Assembly: GCA_031553225.1 (NCBI GenBank)
Contig: JAVBLU010000007.1
Span: forward strand, 15,804-79,803
Direction: 5' to 3'
Length of the DNA: 64,000 bases
From: JAVBLU01 sp031553225
GTDB taxonomy: Bacteria > Bacillota > Clostridia > Christensenellales > UBA1750
The position numbers were made by a program, and so were the translations under genes. The notes under the pieces were generated by a model. It was given only the letters and a program-made list of their open reading frames with translations. It searched no databases and was not told the origin of the DNA. Below, piece after piece: positions 15,653 to 22,910 of the stretch (positions are counted from its first letter, which is position 1; each line of letters opens with the position of its first letter).

Positions 15653-17044
15653 TTGCTCGAGTTCAGCAAGCAGACCAATCTGCTGGAACAGGCAAAGTAC
15701 AAATATCAGCTTCAGGACGTGGACGAGCCCAACCTGTACCGTGAGCTTTACGAGTACACGTCCATCCCCAAAATCCCCTTCAACCACCGCCTTGTGCCCA
15801 TGAACATGGCGCAGAACATATATATAACCGACACCACCTTCCGCGACGGCCAGCAGAGCGTGTCGCCCTTCTCCGTGGAGCAGATCGTGACGCTGTACAA
15901 GCTGCTGGCCGAGCTGGGCGGCCCCAAGGGCATCGTGCGCCAGAGCGAATTCTTCATCTATTCCGAAAAGGACCGCGAAGCGGTGCGCCGCTGCCAGGAC
16001 CTGGGCCTTCCCTTCCCGGAGGTGACCAGCTGGATTCGCGCCGACGAGCGCGACTTTCAGCTCGTCAAATCCATGAACCTGCGCGAGACGGGCATTCTTG
16101 TGTCCTGCTCCGATTACCACATCTTCAAAAAAATGAAGATGAAGCGCTCCCAGGCCATGGACAAGTACCTGGGCATCGTCAAGTCCGCCCTGTCGCAGGG
16201 CATCGTTCCGCGCTGCCATTTCGAGGACATCACCCGCGCCGATTTTTACGGCTTTGTGGTGCCCTTCGCGACGGCTCTGATGGACCTTGCGCACGAATCG
16301 GGCATCGCCATCAAGATTCGCGCGTGCGACACGCTCGGCTACGGCGTGTCCTTCCCGGGCGCGGCCATGCCCCGGTCCGTGCCGGGCATCATGTACGGCC
16401 TGCGCCATTATGCCGAAGTGCCGGAGTACTGCCTTGAGTGGCACGGCCACAACGACTTCTACAAGGTGGTCACCAACGCTTCAACGGCCTGGCTGTACGG
16501 CTGCTCCGCCGTGAACTGCGCCCTGCTGGGCATTGGCGAGCGCACAGGTAACTGCCCCCTGGAGGCCATGGCCATCGAGTACGCCTCCTTCCGCGGCACG
16601 AGCGACGGCATGGACTACACGGCCATCACCCGCATCGCCGAATACTTCGAGCGGGAGATCGGCATTCCCATTCCGCCCCGCACGCCTTTCGTAGGCCGCT
16701 CCTTCAATGCCACGCGGGCAGGCATCCACGCCGACGGCCTGCTGAAGGATGAGGAGATCTACAACATCTTCGACACGGGCGCCATACTAAACCGCCCCGC
16801 CACCGTGTCCGTGGACTCGCACTCCGGTTTGGCGGGCATCGCACACTGGGCAAACGGCTTTTACAAGCTGAAGGGCGAGCGTGCCCTAGACAAGCGCGCC
16901 GAGGTCATCCAGGGCGTAAAGGTGCTTGTGGACGCTTTGTACGAACAGGGCCGCAACACCGTAATGGGGGACGACGAGCTGGACTCCTTCGTGCGCGAGG
17001 TGGACCCGGACCTGCACCGCACGATCGCCCTTGGCGGCAAATAG
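15653..17044 (+). CDS. Re-citrate synthase / 2-isopropylmalate synthase-like enzyme
   Basis: A 463-residue DRE-TIM metallolyase. It has the metal/acid motif DTTFRDGQQ, EWHGHND with both metal-binding histidines, and FNATRAGIHADGLLKDEE near residue 350. It is longer at the N-terminus and shorter at the C-terminus than LeuA and lacks the LeuA regulatory domain. The GGPKGIVRQSEFFIYSEKDR segment is typical of the group that includes the Re-face citrate synthase of anaerobes, which makes citrate where the usual GltA is missing. Homocitrate or isopropylmalate synthase activity cannot be excluded. The start is a TTG at 15653; the next in-frame ATG would remove 48 conserved residues. The aminotransferase lies directly upstream. 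Confidence 0.75.
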   Translation: MLEFSKQTNLLEQAKYKYQLQDVDEPNLYRELYEYTSIPKIPFNHRLVPMNMAQNIYITDTTFRDGQQSVSPFSVEQIVTLYKLLAELGGPKGIVRQSEFFIYSEKDREAVRRCQDLGLPFPEVTSWIRADERDFQLVKSMNLRETGILVSCSDYHIFKKMKMKRSQAMDKYLGIVKSALSQGIVPRCHFEDITRADFYGFVVPFATALMDLAHESGIAIKIRACDTLGYGVSFPGAAMPRSVPGIMYGLRHYAEVPEYCLEWHGHNDFYKVVTNASTAWLYGCSAVNCALLGIGERTGNCPLEAMAIEYASFRGTSDGMDYTAITRIAEYFEREIGIPIPPRTPFVGRSFNATRAGIHADGLLKDEEIYNIFDTGAILNRPATVSVDSHSGLAGIAHWANGFYKLKGERALDKRAEVIQGVKVLVDALYEQGRNTVMGDDELDSFVREVDPDLHRTIALGGK

Positions 17045-17051
17045 GATTCGC

Positions 17052-17082
17052 GCGGAGGGCGCCTGGCAGCAGGCCCCTCCGC
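17052..17082 (+). terminator. Hairpin downstream of the citrate synthase-like gene
   Basis: GCGGAGGG (17052-17059) pairs with CCCTCCGC (17075-17082), with an inner GCCT/AGGC stem. No U-run follows, so termination is only possible. Confidence 0.35.
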
Positions 17083-17168
17083 TGTGCATATCGCCCGAAA
17101 AGCGGACAAGCGCATGGAGTTTGCGTTTTAATGCGATGGGCCGGACAGGCTGAAGGGAGGGGGCGGCG

Positions 17169-18095
17169 ATGAGGCCCGAGCTATCGGTGGTCGTGCCCAT
17201 GTACAACGAACAGGAGGTCATCGCACAGACGCACAAGCGGCTGGGCGAGGTGCTCACGCAGGCGGGCATCGACTTTGAGCTGGTGTTTGTGAACGACGGC
17301 TCGCGGGACGACACCGCGGCCATCGTCCGCTCGCTGATGGCGGGCGACAAGCGGCTGCGGCTGATTGACTTTGCGCGCAACTTTGGGCAGGAGAGCGCCG
17401 TGTCGGCCGGGCTTGCATACGCGCGCGGGCAGGCGGTCGTGCTCATCGACGCGGACCTGCAGGACCCGCCCGAAGCCGTGCCCGAGATGATGAAGCTGTG
17501 GAAACAGGGCTTTGACGTGGTGTACGGCCAGCGCGCGGAGCGGCAGGGCGAATCGGCGTTCAAGCGGCTGTCGGCCTTTATGTTCTACAGGGTGCTCGAC
17601 CGGCTGTCCGGGGTGCGTATCCCCAAAGACACCGGGCACTTCCGCCTGATGGACCGCAAGGTTGTGGACGTGATTAACCGCATGCCCGAGCACAACCGCC
17701 TGATGCGCGGGATGGTCGCGTGGGTGGGCTTTCGGCAGACGCCCTACGTGTTCCGGAGGGAGGAGCGCTGGGCCGGAACGACCAAGTACACCCTCAAGAG
17801 CATGGTCAAGCTGGCCACGGACGGCATATTCAGCTTTTCCGGGGCGTTCCTGAAGCTTCCCGCGTGGCTGGGAGGCATCTTGCTTGCGTTCGGGGTGCTG
17901 CTTCTCATCGCCTGCGCGGTGTTTTCGTGGGGCGTGGGCGTCGCGGGCATCGCGGTTCAGTTGGCGCTTTGCGGCCTCGTGCTGGCCGTGCTCGGCCTGA
18001 TGGGGCAGTATCTGCTGCGCGCGCTGGAGGAGGTGCGCGGGCGGCCGCTGTACATCGTGCGCACGGCCGAAGGGTTTGACGAAGAGACGGAATAA
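17169..18095 (+). CDS. Family 2 glycosyltransferase, DPM1/GtrB-like with two membrane helices
   Basis: A 308-residue polyprenyl-phosphate sugar transferase of the GtrB/YkcC type. It has a GT-A N-terminus SVVVPMYNEQE, VNDGSRDD, the metal-binding LIDADLQDPPE (Asp94, Asp96), DTGHFRLMDRKV and the ERWAGTTKYTL motif, then two C-terminal hydrophobic helices (about 235-295). Such enzymes load a sugar, usually glucose or mannose, onto undecaprenyl phosphate at the inner membrane face for later transfer to envelope polymers. The ATG follows AAGGGAGGGGG. Confidence 0.9.
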   Translation: MRPELSVVVPMYNEQEVIAQTHKRLGEVLTQAGIDFELVFVNDGSRDDTAAIVRSLMAGDKRLRLIDFARNFGQESAVSAGLAYARGQAVVLIDADLQDPPEAVPEMMKLWKQGFDVVYGQRAERQGESAFKRLSAFMFYRVLDRLSGVRIPKDTGHFRLMDRKVVDVINRMPEHNRLMRGMVAWVGFRQTPYVFRREERWAGTTKYTLKSMVKLATDGIFSFSGAFLKLPAWLGGILLAFGVLLLIACAVFSWGVGVAGIAVQLALCGLVLAVLGLMGQYLLRALEEVRGRPLYIVRTAEGFDEETE

Positions 18096-18139
18096 TCGGC
18101 CGCCCGCATGCAAACGCTGCAGGGTGTGTGAGGAGTTTG

Positions 18140-19261
18140 ATGCAGATGATCGATCCGCGTATGACCAAGCTGGCGGACACGCTTGTGACCTACTCGTGCA
18201 AGCTTTGCCCCGGCGAGCGCGTGCTCATTGAAAACACAGGCATAGAGAGCGACATGGTGGCCGAGCTGGTGCGCGCGGCGTACAGGGCCGGGGCGCAGCC
18301 CTTCGTATGGCTGCGCGACCCCAAGGTGCAACGCGCGCTGCTTATGGGCGCGCCCTGCGAACAGCTGGACCACATGGCCGAGCACGACGGCGCGTTCATG
18401 AAAACCATGCAGGCGTACATCGGCCTGCGCTCGCCGGACAACGCCTGCGAGAGCGCCGACGTGCCGGGCGCAAAACAGGACGAATACGCCCGGCGCTACG
18501 CAAAGCCCGTACACTCGCAAATACGCGTGCCGCAAACCAAGTGGGTGGTGCTGCGCTACCCCACCCCCTCCATGGCGCAGTCGGCCGGGCGGTCCACGGA
18601 GGATTTCGAGCAGTTCTACTTCGACGTGTGCACGATGGATTACGCGGCCATGTCCCGCGCCATGGACCCGCTTGTGGCGCTTATGCAGCGCACGGACAAG
18701 GTGCGCATCACCGCGCCGGGCACGGATTTGACCTTCTCCATCAAGGGGATACCGGCGGTGAAGTGCGACGGGCAGTGCAACATCCCCGACGGCGAGGTGT
18801 ACACCGCCCCGGTTCGGGAAAGCGTGCAGGGCACGCTGCGCTACAACACGCCCACCGTGCACTCGGGGATAACGCACGAGGGCGTAACGCTGCGCTTTGA
18901 GCGCGGCAAAATCGTGGAGGCATCCTCCAGCAACACCGCCGAGTTGACCCGCGTGTTGGACACGGACGAGGGCAGCCGGTACGTGGGCGAGTTCGCCATC
19001 GGCGTGAACCCCTACATTCACCACGCCATGAAGGACACCCTTTTCGACGAGAAAATCGCCGGATCCTTCCATTTCACGCCGGGCAACTGCTACGATGAAG
19101 CGCCCAACGGCAACAAATCCGCCATCCACTGGGACATGGTGCTCATCCAAACCCCGGCGTACGGCGGGGGCGAAATGTACTTCGACGGCGTGCTGGTCCG
19201 GCGGGACGGCCAGTTCGTTTTGCCTGAACTGCTCGGATTGAACCCCGACCAGCTGCGGTAA
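18140..19261 (+). CDS. M29 family aminopeptidase (AmpS/PepS-like)
   Basis: A protein of about 373 residues matching the thermophilic metallo-aminopeptidase family M29, which uses two cobalt or zinc ions to release N-terminal residues in the cytoplasm. Visible family pieces are GQCNIPDGEVYTAPV with the metal-binding Glu, NTPTVHSG, RVLDTDEGSRYVGEFAIG, and a C-terminal IHWDMV with a metal-binding His. GAGGAG at 18130-18135 is 4 nt from ATG 18140 and 10 nt from ATG 18146; either may be used. The stop is only 7 bp before the Rex-like operator of gap. Confidence 0.88.
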   Translation: MQMIDPRMTKLADTLVTYSCKLCPGERVLIENTGIESDMVAELVRAAYRAGAQPFVWLRDPKVQRALLMGAPCEQLDHMAEHDGAFMKTMQAYIGLRSPDNACESADVPGAKQDEYARRYAKPVHSQIRVPQTKWVVLRYPTPSMAQSAGRSTEDFEQFYFDVCTMDYAAMSRAMDPLVALMQRTDKVRITAPGTDLTFSIKGIPAVKCDGQCNIPDGEVYTAPVRESVQGTLRYNTPTVHSGITHEGVTLRFERGKIVEASSSNTAELTRVLDTDEGSRYVGEFAIGVNPYIHHAMKDTLFDEKIAGSFHFTPGNCYDEAPNGNKSAIHWDMVLIQTPAYGGGEMYFDGVLVRRDGQFVLPELLGLNPDQLR

Positions 19262-19268
19262 GTTCTCA

Positions 19269-19286
19269 TTGTGAGAAATTTAACAA
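19269..19286. promoter_or_regulatory. Rex-like operator upstream of gap
   Basis: The 18-bp site TTGTGAGAAATTTAACAA has the Rex architecture: inverted TTGTKA half-sites and an 18-bp footprint. The right half matches TTAACAA exactly; the left half TTGTGAG differs at two of seven positions from the clostridial consensus, one of them the common TTGTGA variant. It lies 8 bp upstream of the gap -35. Rex senses NADH/NAD+ and controls redox genes in Clostridia. A second dyad, TTCTCA-TTG-TGAGAA (19263-19277), overlaps it. Confidence 0.5.
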
Positions 19287-19294
19287 TTGAGCCC

Positions 19295-19323
19295 TTGCCT
19301 TCGAGAATAAAAGAAGGTAGAAT
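19295..19323 (+). promoter_or_regulatory. Promoter of gap
   Basis: TTGCCT (19295-19300), 17-bp spacer, TAGAAT (19318-19323), about 40 nt before the ATG. Confidence 0.75.
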
Positions 19324-19365
19324 AGGCACGATGTTCTAATAGGTCCATACTAAGGAGGTTTTTAC

Positions 19366-20379
19366 ATGGTGAAGATGGGAATCAACGGCTTTGGCCGTAT
19401 CGGCCGCCTTGTGTTCCGCATTGCGCTGGATCATCCGGACGTGCAGGTTTGCGGCATCAACGACCCGTTCATCGACCTGGACTACATGGTGTACATGCTG
19501 CGCTACGACACCGTGCACGGCCAGTACAAGGGCGATATCTCCACCCGCGACGGCAAGCTGGTTGTCAACGGCCGCGAGATTGCCGTGTACGCCTGCATGA
19601 AGCCCGAAGAGATTCCGTGGAAGGCCTGCGGCGCCGAGTACATCGCCGAGGCGACCGGCGTGTTCACCGACACGGCCTCCTGCCAGGCGCACCTTCAGGC
19701 CGGCGCCAAGAAGGTCGTCATCACCGCCCCCGCCAAGGATAAGGACACCCCCATGTTCGTTAAGGGCGTGAACAACGACAAGTACAAAAAGGACATGCTC
19801 GTCGTGTCCAACGCCTCCTGCACCACCAACTGCCTGGCCCCGTTGGCGTCGGTCATCAACGACAAGTACGGCATTTTGGAAGGCCTGATGACCACCGTGC
19901 ACGCCACCACGGCCACCCAGAAGACCGTGGATGGCCCCTCCAAGAAGGATTGGCGCGGCGGCCGCGGCGCGGCGTTCAACATCATCCCCTCCTCCACCGG
20001 TGCCGCCAAGGCCGTGGGCGTTGTAATCCCCGAGCTGAAAGGCAAGCTTACCGGCATGGCCTTCCGCGTACCCACCGCCGACGTGTCCGTGGTGGATCTG
20101 ACGGTCCGCCTGGCCAAGCCCACCACCTACGACGACATCAAGGCCACCATGAAGGCAGCCTCCGAGTCGGCGCGCTGGAAGGGCGTCATCGGCTACACCG
20201 AGGACGCCGTGGTGTCCTCCGACTTCATCCACGACCCGCGCACCTCCGTGTTCGACGCCGAAGCGGGCATCATGCTCTCCGACACATTTGTGAAGCTGGT
20301 CGCATGGTACGACAACGAGTGGGGCTACTCCAACAAGGTCGTCGACCTGATCTGCTACATGGCGAAGGTGGACGGCTAA
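19366..20379 (+). CDS. gap: Glyceraldehyde-3-phosphate dehydrogenase, type I
   Basis: A 337-residue glycolytic enzyme converting glyceraldehyde 3-phosphate, phosphate and NAD+ to 1,3-bisphosphoglycerate. It has a Rossmann start GINGFGRIGRLV, the catalytic Cys152 in SNASCTTNCLAP, TVHATTATQKTVDGPS, and YDNEWGYSNKV near the end. The ATG follows AAGGAGGT. It is monocistronic between a promoter with a Rex-like operator and a double terminator, so redox control is a plausible inference. Confidence 0.97.
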   Translation: MVKMGINGFGRIGRLVFRIALDHPDVQVCGINDPFIDLDYMVYMLRYDTVHGQYKGDISTRDGKLVVNGREIAVYACMKPEEIPWKACGAEYIAEATGVFTDTASCQAHLQAGAKKVVITAPAKDKDTPMFVKGVNNDKYKKDMLVVSNASCTTNCLAPLASVINDKYGILEGLMTTVHATTATQKTVDGPSKKDWRGGRGAAFNIIPSSTGAAKAVGVVIPELKGKLTGMAFRVPTADVSVVDLTVRLAKPTTYDDIKATMKAASESARWKGVIGYTEDAVVSSDFIHDPRTSVFDAEAGIMLSDTFVKLVAWYDNEWGYSNKVVDLICYMAKVDG

Positions 20380-20393
20380 CAGCTACAGCGCAT

Positions 20394-20421
20394 GGGCGCC
20401 CCTCCGGCCGGAGGGGCGCCC
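20394..20421 (+). terminator. First hairpin after gap
   Basis: A perfect 14-bp inverted repeat without a gap (20394-20407 with 20408-20421), followed by GTTCTT. It is followed within 25 bp by a U-rich terminator. Confidence 0.6.
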
Positions 20422-20443
20422 GTTCTTACGCCGCCCAAAAAGG

Positions 20444-20476
20444 CGGCGCGCCCGTCCGGCGCCCGGCCGCGTTTTT
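20444..20476 (+). terminator. Intrinsic terminator of gap
   Basis: GCGGC/GCCGC outer and GCGCC/GGCGC inner stems end in GTTTTTTG (T6 at 20471-20476). Confidence 0.75.
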
Positions 20477-20508
20477 TGCAAATGCCGCCGGGCGTGTGGA
20501 ATTTGGGC

Positions 20509-20537
20509 TTGCACTTTCCCGCGCCATGCGCTATAAT
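20509..20537 (+). promoter_or_regulatory. Promoter of tRNA-Val
   Basis: TTGCAC (20509-20514), 17-bp spacer, exact TATAAT (20532-20537), 18 bp before the mature 5' end. Confidence 0.88.
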
Positions 20538-20555
20538 AACGCACGTGCCTTTCGC

Positions 20556-20632
20556 GGGGATGTAGCTCAGTTGGTTGGAGCGCTACGTTCACATCGTAGA
20601 AGTCGGGGGTTCGAGCCCCTCCATCCCCACCA
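20556..20632 (+). tRNA. tRNA-Val (anticodon CAC)
   Basis: Full cloverleaf. The acceptor GGGGATG pairs with CATCCCC. The D-arm is GCTCAGTTGGTTGGAGC. The anticodon stem CTACG/CGTAG encloses loop TTCACAT, so the anticodon is CAC and reads GUG. The T-arm is GGGGG-TTCGAGC-CCCTC. The CCA end is encoded (20630-20632). Confidence 0.96.
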
Positions 20633-20639
20633 CGCGCAG

Positions 20640-20672
20640 CGCTGGGAGCCGTTTGGGTTCCCGGCGTTTTTG
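20640..20672 (+). terminator. Intrinsic terminator of tRNA-Val
   Basis: CGCTGGGA (20640-20647) pairs with TCCCGGCG (20659-20666, one T-G pair), then TTTTTG. The following 200 bp up to 20880 hold nothing I can identify. Confidence 0.75.
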
Positions 20673-20880
20673 TCTGCCGCAAAGGTCCGCGTATCGGGGT
20701 ATGCCCTCCCTTCGTTGCGTGGTTGATGGATCTTGTAACATCTGAGAGTGTTCAAGGCCGATTCGCGACCGCCCACCCCATTTATTGTGTTATTTTCGGG
20801 TAAAAAGCCGGGAAAAGCGAACAATGCGTTCAACCATGGCGGCCGTTGCATGGAAATTGCGACAAAAGTGTTGCAGCGGC

Positions 20881-20909
20881 TTGACACTGAAAGGCAATTG
20901 TGGGAAAAT
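20881..20909 (+). promoter_or_regulatory. Promoter of the secreted SH3-like protein gene
   Basis: Exact TTGACA (20881-20886), 17-bp spacer, GAAAAT (20904-20909), about 50 nt before the ATG. Confidence 0.65.
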
Positions 20910-20958
20910 AAGCTCAGACTTCATAGGAAGCACCAGAAAAAGAGAGGGGTCATTACCA

Positions 20959-21555
20959 ATGCGCAAATCGTACAAGCTGCTCAGTTGCTTGCTGGCTGCG
21001 GGCCTTCTGTTCGCGTTCCTCCTGCCCTCCGCCGGCGCTGTCGTCAACCTGTCCCTGGGCAACCTGGTCAACTCCAACGTGTACACGGCCACCGTCAGCG
21101 CCATGAGCGTTAAGGTTGGCGGCCAGGCCATCGATGCCGTGAAGCAGGAAGACGGTTCCTGGCTGTTCACGCTGCCCGCCGGCACCAACGCCGCCAAGCT
21201 GATCGTGAACCTGACCATGCCCGAGGGCACCGTGTCCAAGCCCTACTCCGGCACCCAGGTTGACCTGAGCAACGCCTTTACGTACGAGATCACCTCCCGC
21301 GACGGCCTGAAGAGCTCCGTGACGGTGAGCGCCGTCGTCGAGCCCGCGATTCCCGCCATCGTCACCACCACCAAGACGATCAGCTCCTACACCCGCGTGT
21401 ACAAGAGCGCCGACCTCAAGGCCGTGCATATGGCCCACCTGCAAAAGGGCGACAAGGTCGAGCTGATCGAGGTCACCGGCGACTGGGCGAAGATCCTTTG
21501 GGAGAACACGGCCGATGTGACCCCCGGCTACGTTCCGGCCAAGCTGCTCAAATAA
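20959..21555 (+). CDS. Secreted protein with C-terminal SH3-like domain
   Basis: A 198-residue exported protein. The signal peptide is residues 1-27 (basic MRKSYK, hydrophobic core, PSAGA end). A cadherin/Ig-like beta domain follows (about 30-120; VTVSAVVEP end). Residues 135-198 look like a bacterial SH3 domain (KTISSYTRVYKSADLKAV, then GDKVELIEVTGDWAKI and GYVPAKLLK), which usually binds cell-wall peptides. The ATG at 20959 has GAGAGGGG upstream; the longer frame starts before the promoter. It is single-gene, with promoter and terminator. Cell-wall attachment is inferred. Confidence 0.8.
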   Translation: MRKSYKLLSCLLAAGLLFAFLLPSAGAVVNLSLGNLVNSNVYTATVSAMSVKVGGQAIDAVKQEDGSWLFTLPAGTNAAKLIVNLTMPEGTVSKPYSGTQVDLSNAFTYEITSRDGLKSSVTVSAVVEPAIPAIVTTTKTISSYTRVYKSADLKAVHMAHLQKGDKVELIEVTGDWAKILWENTADVTPGYVPAKLLK

Positions 21556-21574
21556 CTCCTCTTTTTTGAGATTT

Positions 21575-21600
21575 GCGCCCCGCTTGCGGGGCGCTTTTTG
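21575..21600 (+). terminator. Intrinsic terminator
   Basis: A perfect 9-bp stem GCGCCCCGC/GCGGGGCGC with TT loop, then TTTTTG. Confidence 0.9.
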
Positions 21601-21726
21601 TTGCGCCGTTTCCACTGCGGCGCACCCTCCTTTCGCCCGGGCCTTCGCATGGCCGGAGCCTCGCACGCCGGACCCGCCAATCCGCCGGTCAAGACCGCAA
21701 AGCGCAACGATGATTGCGTGGTCATG

Positions 21727-21755
21727 CACATATCGGTTTTCATATCCATACGATA
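21727..21755 (+). promoter_or_regulatory. Possible sigma-K (late sporulation) promoter
   Basis: CACA (21727-21730), 16-bp spacer, CATACGATA (21747-21755). This matches the mother-cell sigma-K pattern mACm-16-CATAnnnTA exactly. No good sigma-A pair is visible. It lies 34 bp before the ATG of a cysteine-rich coat-like protein. Confidence 0.45.
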
Positions 21756-21788
21756 CACCGGAAGATATCTCAAGGAGGTCCCCATCCC

Positions 21789-22661
21789 ATGAGTTCTTGC
21801 GGTTGTGATGGCTCTCTCAATCGTTTTACGATGACATCCTGGTTTGGCGGCTTTGGCATGACCGGCTGGTCCGGATGCGGCTGCGGCGGCAACACGCTCG
21901 GCGCGCGCGCGGCTTGCTCGCACTGTGCGCCCAGCGTCAACAACTGTGTTCCCTTCCCCTTCCTGCCCCCCTTGGCGCCCACGGTCACCCAGCCGGCGTT
22001 CGGCCTCTCCTTCGCGGTAATCGACGAGCAGGGCCATGCGCTGATGGGCGCCGAATTCGCCCTGCTGGACCCCGCGACCCAGCAGGTGCGCTACACCGCT
22101 GTCTCCAACCTGCAGGGCGTCGCCACCTTCAACAACATTACCCCCGGCCGCTACACCCTCGTGCAAACCCTGCCCGCCGGCGGCTTCGCGCCCGTGGAGG
22201 AGAGCTTTACGGTGGTTATGGGCCCGGGCGGTTACGCCGATGTGGACGGCCTGCCCGCCTCGCAGTTCCGCTTCCCCGCCAGCATGCCCGCCACGCGTTT
22301 CCAGCTGAAGTTTATGAAGACCGACAACCAAAGCGCGGGCCTGGGCGGCGCAACCTTCGGCCTGCGCAACCTGCAGAACGTGGACGTGGCCACGGCCGTG
22401 TCGGACGGCGCCGGCCTCGTCACCTTCAACAACCTGCCCTCCGGCACGTATACGCTGTATGAGCAGAGCGCGCCCGCCGGCTATACGCCCTCCGCAAGGA
22501 CCTTCCCGGTGGAGGTGGACGCCACGGGCGCGGTGCACATCTACGGCCTGCGGCCCGCAGGCGCAGGCATTGGCGTTGGCATTCAGGACAGCTCCGTCGT
22601 CAACACGCCCATCGACCCGGGCCTTACCGAGCAAAGCGCCCGGCTGCGCGCCAGCCGCTAG
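21789..22661 (+). CDS. Cysteine-rich protein with two SpaA/Cna_B prealbumin-like domains
   Basis: A 290-residue protein with no signal peptide and no LPxTG sorting signal. All seven cysteines lie in the first 53 residues (4, 6, 30, 32, 43, 46, 53). Then come two prealbumin-like domains (about 70-150 and 165-270), each with an xATFNNITPGRYTL-like or LVTFNNLPSGTYTL strand. Domain 2 has the Lys in FQLKFMKTD, the Glu in LYEQSAPAGY and an Asn in VVNTP, as needed for an internal isopeptide bond; domain 1 lacks the Lys. The ATG follows AAGGAGGT. The Cys-rich head, lack of export signal and sigma-K-like promoter together suggest a spore coat or exosporium protein (inference). Confidence 0.75.
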   Translation: MSSCGCDGSLNRFTMTSWFGGFGMTGWSGCGCGGNTLGARAACSHCAPSVNNCVPFPFLPPLAPTVTQPAFGLSFAVIDEQGHALMGAEFALLDPATQQVRYTAVSNLQGVATFNNITPGRYTLVQTLPAGGFAPVEESFTVVMGPGGYADVDGLPASQFRFPASMPATRFQLKFMKTDNQSAGLGGATFGLRNLQNVDVATAVSDGAGLVTFNNLPSGTYTLYEQSAPAGYTPSARTFPVEVDATGAVHIYGLRPAGAGIGVGIQDSSVVNTPIDPGLTEQSARLRASR

Positions 22662-22681
22662 CCCAAACCGGCCGCATCCCT

Positions 22682-22710
22682 GCAGAGCCCGCCGGATAGG
22701 CGGGCTCTGC
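22682..22710 (+). terminator. Hairpin after the prealbumin-domain gene
   Basis: A perfect 12-bp stem (22682-22693 with 22699-22710) and 5-nt loop, no U-run. Confidence 0.5.
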
Positions 22711-22847
22711 GTGCCCAAGACAAACCAGCCCTGCAGTTGCCTGCGGCCATTTTGCATCGCGGCCCCGAAACGCAGAATTCTCATGCAACACCGCCTTGCG
22801 CGCCGCCGGTTTCCAGATGGAATATATCCCTACCCCTACCATCCTGC

Positions 22848-22877
22848 TTGACTTTCTCCCGTTCTATCCGATATAAA
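22848..22877 (+). promoter_or_regulatory. Promoter of the PTS IIC-EAL gene
   Basis: TTGACT (22848-22853), 18-bp spacer, TATAAA (22872-22877). The predicted transcript start near 22884 excludes the ATG at 22881 and supports the GTG start at 22911. Confidence 0.65.
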
Positions 22878-22910
22878 TAAATGATGAGATATGCGCCGGA
22901 GGGATGCAGT

